Below the pieces are notes generated by a model. It did no database searches, was not told the DNA's origin, and saw only the letters and a program-made list of their open reading frames with translations. From an uncultured Oscillospiraceae bacterium (lineage in GTDB: Bacteria > Bacillota > Clostridia > Oscillospirales > Acutalibacteraceae), in NCBI GenBank assembly GCA_900544715.1, contig UQWL01000002.1, forward strand, positions 211,235-275,234: 64,000 nt of DNA. The letters are read 5' to 3'. The translations under genes were made by a program, and so were the position numbers. Positions within the stretch are counted from its first letter, which is position 1. The number at the start of each line of letters is the position of its first letter. Below, one piece after another: positions 1 through 9,549 of this stretch.

Positions 1-62
1 GATTTTCAAAGGACACGAACCCCTTGTTTCGCATAGAATGATACGAAACGAGGTGACGCTTT

Positions 63-296
63 ATGGGACAGCCAAATTTTCAGGTCTGTTCAATCACACA
101 CGCGGAAAAGGGAATCCGCTTATTAAATGAAAATGGTTTTCGGGCTCATTATAAAAGATCACCTGATCCAAACGCTGAGGACGGGTGCTGCTATACAATT
201 TATCTGACCAAAGGGGATGCGGACGAGGCTCTTTCGATCCTCCAGGAGGGTCATGTCCGGCTGACTGGGGAGCTGGGGGGCGGCTCGCAATCATGA
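63..296 (+). CDS. DUF3343 family protein (putative Se/S carrier-like)
   Basis: A 77-residue protein that I recognise as DUF3343-like. It has a short alpha/beta fold and a Cys-Cys pair in DGCCYTIYL near residues 41-47. GAGGTGA lies about 7 bases before the ATG. The stop overlaps the start of the next gene (ATGA), a cysteine-desulfurase-like protein, so the two are probably translationally coupled. Family knowledge: DUF3343 proteins often sit beside such desulfurases and have been suggested as sulfur or selenium carriers. Inference: it accepts persulfide or selenide from the neighbour. No selD or molybdenum-hydroxylase gene is visible here, so the target is unknown. Confidence 0.75.
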   Translation: MGQPNFQVCSITHAEKGIRLLNENGFRAHYKRSPDPNAEDGCCYTIYLTKGDADEALSILQEGHVRLTGELGGGSQS

Positions 297-1447
297 TTTA
301 TTTTGACAACGCCGCAACCACCTATCCCAAGCCCCGCGTGGTAAGGGAGGCTATGGCGAGAGCGCTTTTGGAATTTGGCGCCAATCCCGGCCGCTCCGGG
401 CATGCCATGTCCATGCGCACCGCTGACCGGATTTATCGCTGCCGGGAGCGGGCTGCAGCGATGTTTGGCCTGCGGGAGCCGGAAAATGTCGTATTCACGC
501 TTAACTGTACGCACGCGATTAACACGGTGCTGCACGGCGTGCTCAACCGGGGCGATCATGTGGTGACCTCCGATTTGGAGCACAATGCGGTCATGCGCCC
601 TTTATTTAAGCTCGCAGCGGATGGCGTGATTTCTTATACCACTGCGCATGTTTGCGAAGGCGATGTTGCAACAACGGTAGAGAATTTTAAAAAAGCGATC
701 AGGGCAAATACCCGCATGATCGTGTGTATGCACGCTTCCAATGTGTTTGGCGCCGTTTTGCCAATTGCGGAGATTGCCGGGCTGTGCCGCGAACATGGGC
801 TGCTTTTTGTGGTGGATGCGGCACAGAGCGCCGGAGTATTGCCGATTGATATGGCGCAAACAGGGATTGATTATCTCTGTTTGCCTGGCCACAAGGGCCT
901 GTATGGCCCAATGGGGACTGGCCTTTTGCTCTGTGCGGAGGGTGAAAAAATCCGCCCTCTGCTGGAAGGCGGTACGGGGAGTCTTTCTGCCCATCTGTAT
1001 CAGCCGCCCATCCTGCCGGATAAATTGGAAAGCGGCACGGGCAATACACCTGGGGTCTTGGCGCTTTCCGCCGGTATTGATTTTGTGAAAACGGTTGGTA
1101 TTGACGAAATTGCACAGCATGAGCTTTCTCTGATTCAGGAGCTGTACGATGCGTTGGCGATGACGGAAAATGTGCTCCTTTATACGAAGCGGCCGGCACA
1201 GGGCACTCATGTTCCGCTGCTCCCCTTTAATATAGCAGGGCTGCACAGTGAAGAAACGGCGGCCTTGCTAAATGAGGCCGGAATTGCCGTGCGCGCCGGG
1301 CTTCATTGCGCCCCTTGCGCCCACAATGCCTACGGAACCTCGGAAACCGGAGTGGTCCGCCTTGCCCCTTCTTATTTTACCAATAAAAAAGAGGCATATG
1401 AGCTGATAAAATCTGTCCGAAAAATTGCAAAAGGACAGAAAACGTGA
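293..1447 (+). CDS. Cysteine desulfurase family protein (class V aminotransferase)
   Basis: A 384-residue PLP enzyme. The start is MIYFDNAATTYPKP, overlapping the upstream stop; a longer in-frame reading back to 185 runs inside the upstream gene and is rejected. The PLP lysine is K201 in LPGHKGLYG, preceded by the Asp-Ala-Ala-Gln-Ser segment typical of NifS/IscS folds. A conserved Cys lies in the RAGLHCAPCAH segment near the C-terminus. It resembles the short cysteine-desulfurase-like group of Firmicutes rather than IscS or SufS. No iscU or suf genes follow, and a terminator ends the unit. Likely role: mobilising sulfur or selenium to the DUF3343 partner. Confidence 0.88.
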   Translation: MIYFDNAATTYPKPRVVREAMARALLEFGANPGRSGHAMSMRTADRIYRCRERAAAMFGLREPENVVFTLNCTHAINTVLHGVLNRGDHVVTSDLEHNAVMRPLFKLAADGVISYTTAHVCEGDVATTVENFKKAIRANTRMIVCMHASNVFGAVLPIAEIAGLCREHGLLFVVDAAQSAGVLPIDMAQTGIDYLCLPGHKGLYGPMGTGLLLCAEGEKIRPLLEGGTGSLSAHLYQPPILPDKLESGTGNTPGVLALSAGIDFVKTVGIDEIAQHELSLIQELYDALAMTENVLLYTKRPAQGTHVPLLPFNIAGLHSEETAALLNEAGIAVRAGLHCAPCAHNAYGTSETGVVRLAPSYFTNKKEAYELIKSVRKIAKGQKT

Positions 1448-1489
1448 TATGATAAAAAAGAATAGATTCATGCGGCTATGATGAATCGG

Positions 1490-1528
1490 CAGCGGCGGGG
1501 TTTTCCATGCCGCCGCTGTATTTTATTT
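1490..1528 (+). terminator. Intrinsic terminator after the desulfurase gene
   Basis: The arms CAGCGGCGG (1490-1498) and CCGCCGCTG (1510-1518) form a 9-bp GC-rich stem, followed by the T-rich tail TATTTTATTT. It closes the DUF3343-desulfurase unit. Confidence 0.85.
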
Positions 1529-1616
1529 CTGCCAAAAGGAGCGCTCCGATCATCGGGGCGGATGCTTCAGACGTTGATTTAGGTGCATGAAGCACGGGAA
1601 GGGCGCGGTTTATGCC

Positions 1617-2546
1617 ATGGAGTTAGAACAGATTAAAACCTTTTTTATACAATTATGGAATGTAATTTCCACCTTTTGGAACTCTGGATTTCTAAAGCTG
1701 TGTTCCAATGTGCTGGATATTGTGTTTGTGGCCTTCATTGTCTACCATGCCATCAAGCTGATTCGTGAAACACGGGCCATCCAATTGCTCAAAGGAATTT
1801 TGCTTTTGGGGCTGCTATACGTTGTTGTCAATCTTTTCAAAATGGAAGCGATGATGTTTGTCCTGCGCAAGGTGTTTGAATTTGCAGTGATCGGGCTGCT
1901 GGTGCTGTTTCAGCCGGAATTGCGCCATGCACTGGAAAGTATGGGGCGCAGTAAATTCAGCGTTTTCAATCCGTTTTCCGGCAAGGGCGGGCAGGAGCTT
2001 CGGCGCCGTGAGCAAATCCAAGAGGGGATCGACGGCGTTTGCCGTGCCTGCTCCGATATGAGCGATAAAAAAATTGGGGCGCTGATTATTTTCGAACGCG
2101 TTACCATGCTCGGCGAAATTGCTAAGACGGGTACAACGGTGGATGCACTTGTTTCACCAGAGCTGATTGGGAATATTTTTTACCCCAAAGCACCGCTGCA
2201 TGACGGCGCGGCATTGATCCGTGATGGGCGCGTTTGCGCGGCAGGCTGCATTCTTCCGCTTACGCAGAATAATGCAGTGAGCAGTGAGCTTGGCACCCGC
2301 CACCGTGCGGCGCTTGGCATGAGTGAACAGAGCGATGCGATTGTTGTAGTCGTTTCTGAGGAGAGGGGTTCGATTTCCATTGCCCACGATGGGATCCTGA
2401 TGCAGGATATTTCCGATGGCGACCTGCGTGAAAAGCTGCAAAAATATCTGATTACGGAGCCGGAGCAGCCTGGCGAAATCGGCCGCACCTTTAAGCGCAT
2501 TGCTGGGAGGATCAAGCATGAAAAAAAACAAAACGATGAAAAATAG
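1617..2546 (+). CDS. cdaA: Diadenylate cyclase CdaA (c-di-AMP synthase)
   Basis: Makes the second messenger c-di-AMP from two ATP at the membrane. The 309-residue protein has N-terminal hydrophobic helices (about residues 33-100) and a DisA_N catalytic domain with the diagnostic motifs D196-G197-A198 and R228-H229-R230. The start MELEQIKTFF is preferred; an in-frame ATG at 1587 would add ten residues and has a poorly spaced ribosome site. The 3' end overlaps cdaR by 29 bp, the usual cdaA-cdaR pairing. The glmM gene that often completes this operon is not next here; a lipoprotein gene follows instead. Confidence 0.95.
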   Translation: MELEQIKTFFIQLWNVISTFWNSGFLKLCSNVLDIVFVAFIVYHAIKLIRETRAIQLLKGILLLGLLYVVVNLFKMEAMMFVLRKVFEFAVIGLLVLFQPELRHALESMGRSKFSVFNPFSGKGGQELRRREQIQEGIDGVCRACSDMSDKKIGALIIFERVTMLGEIAKTGTTVDALVSPELIGNIFYPKAPLHDGAALIRDGRVCAAGCILPLTQNNAVSSELGTRHRAALGMSEQSDAIVVVVSEERGSISIAHDGILMQDISDGDLREKLQKYLITEPEQPGEIGRTFKRIAGRIKHEKKQNDEK

Positions 2547-3822
2547 AAAAAAAGTGGATTTCAGAGAACTCTTCAGTAACAACCGCTTTGTGCTGCTGTT
2601 TTCGATTGTGCTTGCCTTTGTCATCTGGACTGCGATTTCCATGACGGCGAGCCCGGAAGAAACTTTCCTCATTAAGGATGTACCGGTGGATTTTAACCTC
2701 AAGGGGAGTATGCCGGAGCAGCTGGGCTTGCAGGCGTTTGGAAACACCGATTTTAAGGTGGATGTAGAGGTGTATGGAAAACGCTATATCGTTTCCAACC
2801 TGAAACCAGAAGATATCAAGGTGACGCCGGTTCTGTCCAACGTCAGCTCTTCCGGCAAAAATGATGTGTCGCTGGTGGCTAAGCCCGCAGATAATAACGC
2901 TGAGTTTACGATTAACTCTCTTTCTCAAACAAAGGTGCAGGTTTATTTTGACACATATAAGGAAGTGTCCTATCCCTTGGAGCCGGATATCATTGCGGAT
3001 AAGGTGATACCGGATGAGGGGTATATTCAGGAATCGACCTATTCTTCTGTCAGCAACGTGACGATTTCCGGCCCGACAACAGAGGTGAACAAGGTCAGCA
3101 AGGTGGTGGCGCGCGTCTCTCTCTCCGAGCCGCTTACCAGTACGACCACGCTGGAGGCAAAGATCACGCCGATTGGTGAATATGGCGGCGTGCCGCAGTA
3201 TCTGGATATCAATCACGGTCAATCAAAAGTGACTCTGACGATCCGGGTATTAAAGCTAAAGGAGCTGCCGGTAACGGTATCTTATACCAACGAACCGTTG
3301 GCCTATGTCGCCAACCCCTTGCCCACGACCATTACGCCCTCCCGCGTTATGGTGGCGGCCGAGGAATCTGACATTGATGCGATGGAATCTTTTTCTGTCG
3401 GCACGATCGACTTCAGCGAGCTCGGCATGATCCGCCATACCTTTACCTTCTCCGCTTCTGCGATTAAGGAGGTAACCGTAGTTGATAAAAGCATTAAAAA
3501 TTTCACTGTGGTGATCGATGCGCGAGATAAAACTTCAAAGCCCTATACGGTTTCTAAAAACAATATTACCATGCTCAATGAGCCGGATGAATTTCAGGTA
3601 ACCGCCTTGGAGGATATCAAAGATGTTACGATTGTCGGCCCAAAAGCATCCATTGACGCCTTGAATGCAGATGGAATTTATGCAGAGGTTGATTTGAGCA
3701 CGATTGAGCTCTCAGAGGGCCGTCGGGAAGTAACTGCCAGGGTATATGTCAGAAGCTTTAATGACTGCTGGGCATACAGTACCTATAAGGTGCCGATTCA
3801 GATCAAAGCAAAAACCGAGTGA
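2518..3822 (+). CDS. cdaR: YbbR-domain protein CdaR, regulator of CdaA
   Basis: A 434-residue membrane-anchored extracellular protein. One N-terminal transmembrane helix (about residues 20-40) is followed by several YbbR repeats, seen as recurring strand-rich units such as VTISGPTTEVNKV and VTIVGPKASIDAL. In Firmicutes CdaR binds and modulates CdaA. GGGAGG lies 7 bases before the ATG at 2518, and the gene overlaps the end of cdaA, so the two are co-translated. Length and organisation match the family. Confidence 0.92.
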   Translation: MKKNKTMKNRKKVDFRELFSNNRFVLLFSIVLAFVIWTAISMTASPEETFLIKDVPVDFNLKGSMPEQLGLQAFGNTDFKVDVEVYGKRYIVSNLKPEDIKVTPVLSNVSSSGKNDVSLVAKPADNNAEFTINSLSQTKVQVYFDTYKEVSYPLEPDIIADKVIPDEGYIQESTYSSVSNVTISGPTTEVNKVSKVVARVSLSEPLTSTTTLEAKITPIGEYGGVPQYLDINHGQSKVTLTIRVLKLKELPVTVSYTNEPLAYVANPLPTTITPSRVMVAAEESDIDAMESFSVGTIDFSELGMIRHTFTFSASAIKEVTVVDKSIKNFTVVIDARDKTSKPYTVSKNNITMLNEPDEFQVTALEDIKDVTIVGPKASIDALNADGIYAEVDLSTIELSEGRREVTARVYVRSFNDCWAYSTYKVPIQIKAKTE

Positions 3823-3865
3823 TGGATTTCCGAGCTGCTATTTTGAAAGGAGTTGAGCAGCAATT

Positions 3866-5293
3866 TTGAAAAAGCATATCTTGGCCTGTTTTGCTTTAGC
3901 ATTTAGCTTGGTATTTCTATTCAGCGGCTGCTCGCTCCGTTTCACTGCTCTGCCAAACCTACTGCGTCCCCCAAAGCCAATAGGAGAATATAGTGGCCTT
4001 CAGGAAGCCTTTGAGTCGTATGTTGCCACATCCACGGGGAAAAACTTTTTATTAAAAACTCCGATTACCGGGGATTACCGTTCTTCCTTCATCATGTATG
4101 ATGTGGATAACGACGGAGAAGAAGAAGCGTTTGTGTTTTATACGCCAAATAAGGAACAGTCTACTGTACGTGTGCATTTTATGGACAGTCAGAATGGACA
4201 ATGGACTCTCCATAACGATTTTCCTGGTATAGGCAGCGATGTATATTCCGTAGCATTTGCAGATTTAAATGGGGACGGTGTGTCTGAGATGCTTGTCGGA
4301 TGGAATTTATTCGACAGCAAAGAAAGCAAAATGCTTTCTGTCTACCAATATAGCAGCACAGAAAACGGGCCGGTGATCAATACGTTGGCCCGGGAGACTT
4401 TTTCCGCCATGCTTCCAGTTGATATTGACCGCGATGGCAGTGTGGAAATTTTTCTGTTGACTCCGGAAACAACGGGCACTGCTCACGCCGCCGTGGGGAA
4501 ATTGTTAAAAATGGAGAACGGCTCTCTTGCCATGGTGAGCAAAGTGATGCTGGACCCCAAAACATTGAATTATGTGTCCATCAAGGAAGAGGATTTGGGC
4601 ATTCAGGTTCCTCTCAAAATTTATATTGATGCAAATGCGGGCGCTTCTGGAATGATTACCGAAATTGTTTATTGGAATAGCCAGAGCCAAAAGCTGGTTG
4701 CTCCCCTTTACGATGAAAAGAAAGGGATTAATCCGGTCACCCGGCGCTATGAGCCGATCGCTTCGCGAGACATCAATAATGATGCGATTTTTGAAGTGCC
4801 GGTTCAGATCATACTGCCAGATAGCGGCTATGCAAGCCCAAACCTTCTTTCCAGTGATGCAATGGGCGCTGTGCAGACAGACCCGGCAGCAGAGGAACAA
4901 AAGCTTTATCTGACAAAATGGGTGCAGTTTCAAGAGTTCGAGCCGCAGACGGGCAAGGTGGTCGCTTATAGCTCCATTAATTATTCAGATGGCTATATGT
5001 TCTTTTATCCGGATCAATGGGTGGAAGATGAGAAAAGCCCTAAAATTACAATTATTAGCAATCTACAGGAACGGCGTTGGACTTTTTTTGCGATGAAAAA
5101 CGGTAAAATAGGGGAGGAACTCTTCAACATTTGGACACTCCCGGCTGAACAATGGGAAAAAAGCCAAAACGCAGATTATACGTTGTTAAAGGAAAATGGC
5201 AGCGTCGTTTATGTGGCCCGTTTATCGGGTGCCGCTTCGCAATATGATATTGATTTTGATCAGTTAAAAACAAGCATTTCGATTATCGAGTAA
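3866..5293 (+). CDS. Lipoprotein with FG-GAP/VCBS-like repeats
   Basis: A 475-residue lipoprotein with a TTG start behind AAAGGAG. The signal peptide ends in the lipobox FSGC (Cys about residue 22). Four calcium-loop-like repeats are visible: DVDNDGEEE, DLNGDGVSE, DIDRDGSVE and a weaker DINNDAIFE, the pattern of beta-propeller FG-GAP/VCBS domains. It lies between cdaR and a two-component system, only 43 bp after cdaR. I do not recognise a characterised homologue. Inference: a surface sensor or binding protein, possibly feeding the downstream kinase. Confidence 0.75.
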   Translation: MKKHILACFALAFSLVFLFSGCSLRFTALPNLLRPPKPIGEYSGLQEAFESYVATSTGKNFLLKTPITGDYRSSFIMYDVDNDGEEEAFVFYTPNKEQSTVRVHFMDSQNGQWTLHNDFPGIGSDVYSVAFADLNGDGVSEMLVGWNLFDSKESKMLSVYQYSSTENGPVINTLARETFSAMLPVDIDRDGSVEIFLLTPETTGTAHAAVGKLLKMENGSLAMVSKVMLDPKTLNYVSIKEEDLGIQVPLKIYIDANAGASGMITEIVYWNSQSQKLVAPLYDEKKGINPVTRRYEPIASRDINNDAIFEVPVQIILPDSGYASPNLLSSDAMGAVQTDPAAEEQKLYLTKWVQFQEFEPQTGKVVAYSSINYSDGYMFFYPDQWVEDEKSPKITIISNLQERRWTFFAMKNGKIGEELFNIWTLPAEQWEKSQNADYTLLKENGSVVYVARLSGAASQYDIDFDQLKTSISIIE

Positions 5294-5432
5294 AGTGTTT
5301 TAGGGCCATATGTTTTGTGCTTTTCGGGCATGAAATGCAGTGTGAAAACAGGCTTCGCACATCGAAATTTTGGCTGCGCCAAAGCCGCATAAATCTACGG
5401 TTAGACGCAAGAAAGGAATGGGCATAAGCAGG

Positions 5433-6137
5433 ATGAAAACAGTTCTTGTAGCGGAAGATGAAGCGTCTATTCGCGATTTTATCGTCATCAATTTGCAGCG
5501 CAGCGGATATGAAGTATTAGAAGCAGGCGATGGGCTGGAGGCTCTGCACATCTATGATGGACGCAATGGCGAAGTTGATGTGGCCTTGTTGGATATCATG
5601 ATGCCGCAGATGGATGGGTTGGAGCTCTGCAAACAGCTGCGTGCCCGCAGCCCGCGCTTGGGGATCATCATGTTGACGGCACGCACGCAGGAAATGGATA
5701 AGGTAACCGGCCTGTTGGTGGGTGCAGATGATTATGTAACAAAGCCTTTTTCACCATCCGAACTAATGGCGCGGGTTGATGCGATTTACCGCCGCGTTGA
5801 AATGAGCAAGGAAACCTCTGGCGCTAAGGAACAGGATGATACGGTGATCCTTGGGGAATTCGTTCTCAATCCGCGTAACCGGACGCTGACCAAAAGCGGC
5901 CATTTTATTGATTTAACGCAGGTGGAATTTCAGATCATGGAATGTTTTTTTCAGAATCCGGGCGCAGCGCTGGACCGGACGGATATCCTGAATCGTGTTT
6001 GGGGCAGTTCGTATTTTGGAGAAGAAAAAATCGTAGACGTCAATATCCGCCGCCTGCGTATGAAGATTGAGGATGAGCCATCGAATCCCAAGCATTTAGT
6101 AACAATCTGGGGCCTTGGGTATAAGTGGGTTGTTTAA
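5433..6137 (+). CDS. OmpR/PhoB-family response regulator
   Basis: A 234-residue regulator. The receiver domain has the acidic pair at 8-10 (AEDE), phospho-acceptor D54 (LLDIMMP), T/S near 82 and K104 (VTKPF). A winged-helix DNA-binding domain fills residues 130-234 (VDVNIRRLRMKIE). The start MKTVLVAEDE is chosen because it begins the receiver fold; longer in-frame starts at 5370 and 5418 add a non-conserved tail. The partner kinase follows after 44 bp. The target genes cannot be told from sequence; neighbouring envelope genes suggest envelope stress. Confidence 0.93.
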   Translation: MKTVLVAEDEASIRDFIVINLQRSGYEVLEAGDGLEALHIYDGRNGEVDVALLDIMMPQMDGLELCKQLRARSPRLGIIMLTARTQEMDKVTGLLVGADDYVTKPFSPSELMARVDAIYRRVEMSKETSGAKEQDDTVILGEFVLNPRNRTLTKSGHFIDLTQVEFQIMECFFQNPGAALDRTDILNRVWGSSYFGEEKIVDVNIRRLRMKIEDEPSNPKHLVTIWGLGYKWVV

Positions 6138-6181
6138 GTCGCCGGTCAAATTTGATATCATAGAAAAAGGAGATGGGATGA

Positions 6182-7621
6182 ATGCATTTCAGCGGCATTA
6201 CAAGGCGCTGGGTAATCAATACGCTAGGCGTTATTTCTTCCCTGCTTCTTTTGGTTTCGATCATTGCCTCTATTGCAATCCATTTTTATTACTATGAATA
6301 TGTTAAAATAGCGCTCAACTCCCATGTGAATGATACAGTCCCTACCTTTTTTAATTTGTATAACAATACGGACGAGCAGTTTGAAAATAGGGCGCGCGAG
6401 TTTGTAGAAAATTTTAAGGCAAAGGATAGCATGGAGGTCTGGGTGATTGATAAAAACGGAAATGTGATTACTTCTTCCAGTGGATTCCCAGTAGACGGCT
6501 CACCGGAAATGCCGGATTATCAGGAGGCTATAGCGGCTAAGACTGCCAGCGGCACTGCCCGTTGGATAGGCCGCCTTCCATCTGGGGAAAAGGTGATGAC
6601 CTTAACACAGCTGCTGGGTGAAAACAGCGGGGCTGTCCGTTATCTAATTTCGCTGGAAGGGATTGATAACCAGGTTGCAACGTTTATTCTGATTATTTTC
6701 TTTATCTGTCTTTTGGCGATTGCTTTGGTGGCGATGTCCGGTTCTTTCTTCATTCAATCCATTGTCAAGCCTGTCATGCAGATCAATGCAGCGGCGCAGA
6801 AATTTGCGCATGGAGATTTCAGCAGCCGGATTGACAGCCACCATTACAACGATGAAATTAGTGAATTGGGAGAAACCATCAACTATATGGCCTCGGAGCT
6901 TAGCGAGGCCGACCGAGTGAAAAATGATTTTATATCAACCATTTCTCACGAATTGCGTACTCCGCTGACAGCGATCAAAGGCTGGGGGGAAACGCTGTTG
7001 CAGGTGGGGGATACTGATCCGACGCTGTTATCCAAAGGGATGCAGGTAATTATTGATGAATCCGGCCGCCTGACCGGGATTGTGGAAGAGCTTTTGGATT
7101 TTTCCCGCATGCAAAACGGTAAGCTCAGCATGCGTATGGAGAAAATCGACGTGTTGGCGGAGTTGGATGACGCTGTTTTTGTGTTTCGGGAGCGCGCACT
7201 GCGCGAGGGGATTGAACTGATCTACAATGTGCCCCATGTGCCTGCCCCGATGAATGGGGATGCGAATCGGATCAAACAAGTGTTTGTCAACATACTGGAC
7301 AACGCTTTTAAATATACAGAGCAGGGCGGCAAAGTGATCGTTGTTGCCAATATTATGAACACAACGCTTGAAATCATGGTAGGCGACACTGGCTGCGGCA
7401 TTCCGGAAGGAGATTTGCCGCACGTAACGGAAAAATTTTATCGCTCCAACGTTTCTGCCCGCGGCTCCGGGATCGGGCTTGCCGTGGTCGATGAGATTGT
7501 GAAGCTGCACCATGGCACTTTAAAAATTAACAGCGTAGTAGGCGAGGGAACGACGGTCTCCGTATTGTTTGCGATAGACCCGGTCGTCCTCCCTGATGAA
7601 AGGAGTTCACAGAATGAGTGA
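6182..7621 (+). CDS. Membrane sensor histidine kinase
   Basis: A 479-residue kinase. TM1 is at about 11-34, an extracellular sensor region spans 35-165 and TM2 is at about 166-191. A HAMP linker runs to about 243, then HisKA with phospho-accepting H256 (STISHELRTPL), and an ATPase domain with an N-box (NILDNAFKYT), a G1 motif (DTGCGIP) and a G2 motif (GSGIGLAVV). AGGAG lies 9 bases before the ATG. It overlaps the next gene by 8 bp. It is the cognate partner of the upstream response regulator. Confidence 0.95.
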   Translation: MHFSGITRRWVINTLGVISSLLLLVSIIASIAIHFYYYEYVKIALNSHVNDTVPTFFNLYNNTDEQFENRAREFVENFKAKDSMEVWVIDKNGNVITSSSGFPVDGSPEMPDYQEAIAAKTASGTARWIGRLPSGEKVMTLTQLLGENSGAVRYLISLEGIDNQVATFILIIFFICLLAIALVAMSGSFFIQSIVKPVMQINAAAQKFAHGDFSSRIDSHHYNDEISELGETINYMASELSEADRVKNDFISTISHELRTPLTAIKGWGETLLQVGDTDPTLLSKGMQVIIDESGRLTGIVEELLDFSRMQNGKLSMRMEKIDVLAELDDAVFVFRERALREGIELIYNVPHVPAPMNGDANRIKQVFVNILDNAFKYTEQGGKVIVVANIMNTTLEIMVGDTGCGIPEGDLPHVTEKFYRSNVSARGSGIGLAVVDEIVKLHHGTLKINSVVGEGTTVSVLFAIDPVVLPDERSSQNE

Positions 7622-8606
7622 TGGAAAAAACAAGAGCGTGCAGCATAAAACCTCCGTCGGAGGACAGGCCCTGATCGAGGGAATTATGATGCGAGGGCCG
7701 CGAGGAGCGGCGATGTCCGTCCGCCTGCCGGATGGTACGATCGATACAGAGTATAAGGATTATAAACAAATCAAGGATAAAGTGAAATTTTTAGGCTGGC
7801 CGATTCTCCGCGGGGTGGTCAATTTTATTGAATCCATGGTTTTCGGCTATAAATGCCTGATGGAGTCGGCCGAAAAATCCGGGTTAGAGACAGAAGATGT
7901 CAAGGAAGAGGAAATGTCCAAGCTGGATCGCTGGATTTCGGATCATTTCGGCCCGAAAATGATGGCTGTTATTTCGGCAGTCGCCATGGTGCTGGGGCTT
8001 GTGCTGGCATTTGCATTGTTTTTTTATCTCCCTTCTCTTATTTTTGACGGGCTCAACACGCTGGCAAAAGGTGGGCTGTTATCGTTCAAGGGCCTCATAG
8101 AAGGTGCTATGCGTATTTTGATCTTCATTGCCTATATTGCGCTGGTTTCGCAGATGAAAGATATTAAGCGTGTTTTCAGCTACCATGGCGCAGAGCATAA
8201 AACGATTTTCTGCTATGAGCACGGGGAAGAATTGACGGTTGAGAATGTGCGCAAACAAATCCGCTTCCATCCGCGCTGTGGTACAAGCTTTATTTTTGTG
8301 ATATTGATTATCAGTATTCTGGTGGCTTCCCTGTTGATTCTGATTTTCCCTGAGCTTGGCAATCCGGAGAACCGGATTCTTTGGATGTGCATTAAAATCC
8401 TCACGCTGCCCGTGACCATGGGATTGGGCTATGAATTTATCCGCTATGCGGGACGGCACGAAAATTGGCTGACAAAAATTCTTTCGGCACCTGGCCTGTG
8501 GATGCAGCGTTTAACGACGAAGGAACCGGACGACGGCATGATTGAGGTTGGAATTGCCGCCTTCAAAGCTGTGATTACCGATAACCCGGAGGATGACGCA
8601 ATTTGA
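7614..8606 (+). CDS. DUF1385 family membrane protein
   Basis: A 330-residue protein. The N-terminal segment GGQALIEGIMMRGP is the hallmark of DUF1385, and at least four transmembrane helices follow (about 120-150, 165-190, 225-250 and 260-280). A conserved YHGAEHKTI motif lies mid-protein. AGGAG lies 8 bases before the ATG at 7614, which overlaps the kinase stop. Its stop shares bases with prmC. This order, DUF1385 followed by prmC, is common in Firmicutes. The biochemical role is unknown. Confidence 0.9.
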   Translation: MSDGKNKSVQHKTSVGGQALIEGIMMRGPRGAAMSVRLPDGTIDTEYKDYKQIKDKVKFLGWPILRGVVNFIESMVFGYKCLMESAEKSGLETEDVKEEEMSKLDRWISDHFGPKMMAVISAVAMVLGLVLAFALFFYLPSLIFDGLNTLAKGGLLSFKGLIEGAMRILIFIAYIALVSQMKDIKRVFSYHGAEHKTIFCYEHGEELTVENVRKQIRFHPRCGTSFIFVILIISILVASLLILIFPELGNPENRILWMCIKILTLPVTMGLGYEFIRYAGRHENWLTKILSAPGLWMQRLTTKEPDDGMIEVGIAAFKAVITDNPEDDAI

Positions 8607-9466
8607 TGACCTACCAGTCGCTTTACCAGGAGGCAATGGAAACTCTCCGGGATTCTGGCAATCCGGATGCCGCTTTTGATGCGCGCTGCTTGATGGAGAA
8701 GGCCTTTGGATTCGACCGCACGGCGCTTTCCCTGCACAGAGATTGTGTGCCGGATGAAAACAAAGAGCATTACTTCAGGCGCTTATTGTGCCAAAGGGCA
8801 GAGGGGGAACCGCTTCAATATCTGATCGGGCTATGGAGCTTTTTGGATGAATCGTTTCAGATTGGCCCTGGTGTATTGATTCCTCGGCCGGAAACAGAGC
8901 TCCTTGCCCTGACTGCCCTCCAGCGGATGGAATCCCTGGAGCATCCGGTGGTGTTTGACCTTTGCGCGGGAAGCGGGTGCCTGGGGCTGAGCATTGCAAA
9001 GAGGCGGCCCGACGCCGAGGTGTTTTTGCTGGAAAAATCAGAGGCCGCATTTGCCTATTTACAGCGCAATGCAGATCATATTGCACCGGCTAATACCCAT
9101 CTGCAATTGGGCGATTTGATGGGTGGCTTTCAGAGCTTTGACTTTCCCACGCCGCAGGTGATCGTTTCAAACCCGCCCTATATTCGATCCGCAGAAATAA
9201 GCGGCTTACAGCGGGAAGTGCGGCACGAACCGCGTATGGCCCTTGATGGCGGAGAGGATGGTTTGCTGTTTTACCGGGTGCTGGCAGAACGCTGGGTTCC
9301 CTCCTTAAGCGAGGGCGGCATGATCGCCGTGGAATGCGGCGAAGGGCAGGCGGATGAGATCAGTGCCATTTTCCAAAAGGAGGGTCTGCACACCTGTTCC
9401 TATTTGGATTATGGAGAAATTGATCGAATTGTAACGGGCGGAAGGCCCACCGGTGCAATTGGATGA
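8606..9466 (+). CDS. prmC: Peptide chain release factor N5-glutamine methyltransferase
   Basis: Methylates the GGQ glutamine of release factors 1 and 2 using S-adenosylmethionine. The 286-residue protein has a helical N-terminal domain (1-80), a SAM-binding motif (FDLCAGSGCLGLSI, about 118-130) and the substrate motif NPPY at 189-192. The start is ambiguous: TTG at 8603 and ATG at 8606 both follow GGAGGA; the ATG is listed. It overlaps DUF1385. prfA, a common neighbour, is absent here. Confidence 0.93.
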   Translation: MTYQSLYQEAMETLRDSGNPDAAFDARCLMEKAFGFDRTALSLHRDCVPDENKEHYFRRLLCQRAEGEPLQYLIGLWSFLDESFQIGPGVLIPRPETELLALTALQRMESLEHPVVFDLCAGSGCLGLSIAKRRPDAEVFLLEKSEAAFAYLQRNADHIAPANTHLQLGDLMGGFQSFDFPTPQVIVSNPPYIRSAEISGLQREVRHEPRMALDGGEDGLLFYRVLAERWVPSLSEGGMIAVECGEGQADEISAIFQKEGLHTCSYLDYGEIDRIVTGGRPTGAIG

Positions 9467-9484
9467 AAATTTACATTTTATCTG

Positions 9485-9513
9485 TTGACGCGCATGCTGT
9501 TTTAGGATACTCT
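9485..9513 (+). promoter_or_regulatory. Candidate sigma-A promoter before the site-2 protease
   Basis: TTGACG at 9485-9490 and TACTCT at 9508-9513 are separated by 17 bases, in an 83-bp gap after prmC. It would start the rip-scpA-scpB-DUF2953-ytfJ unit. Confidence 0.6.
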
Positions 9514-9549
9514 AAGTAAGAATCATTTCATTCTGAGGAGTTTGAATAC

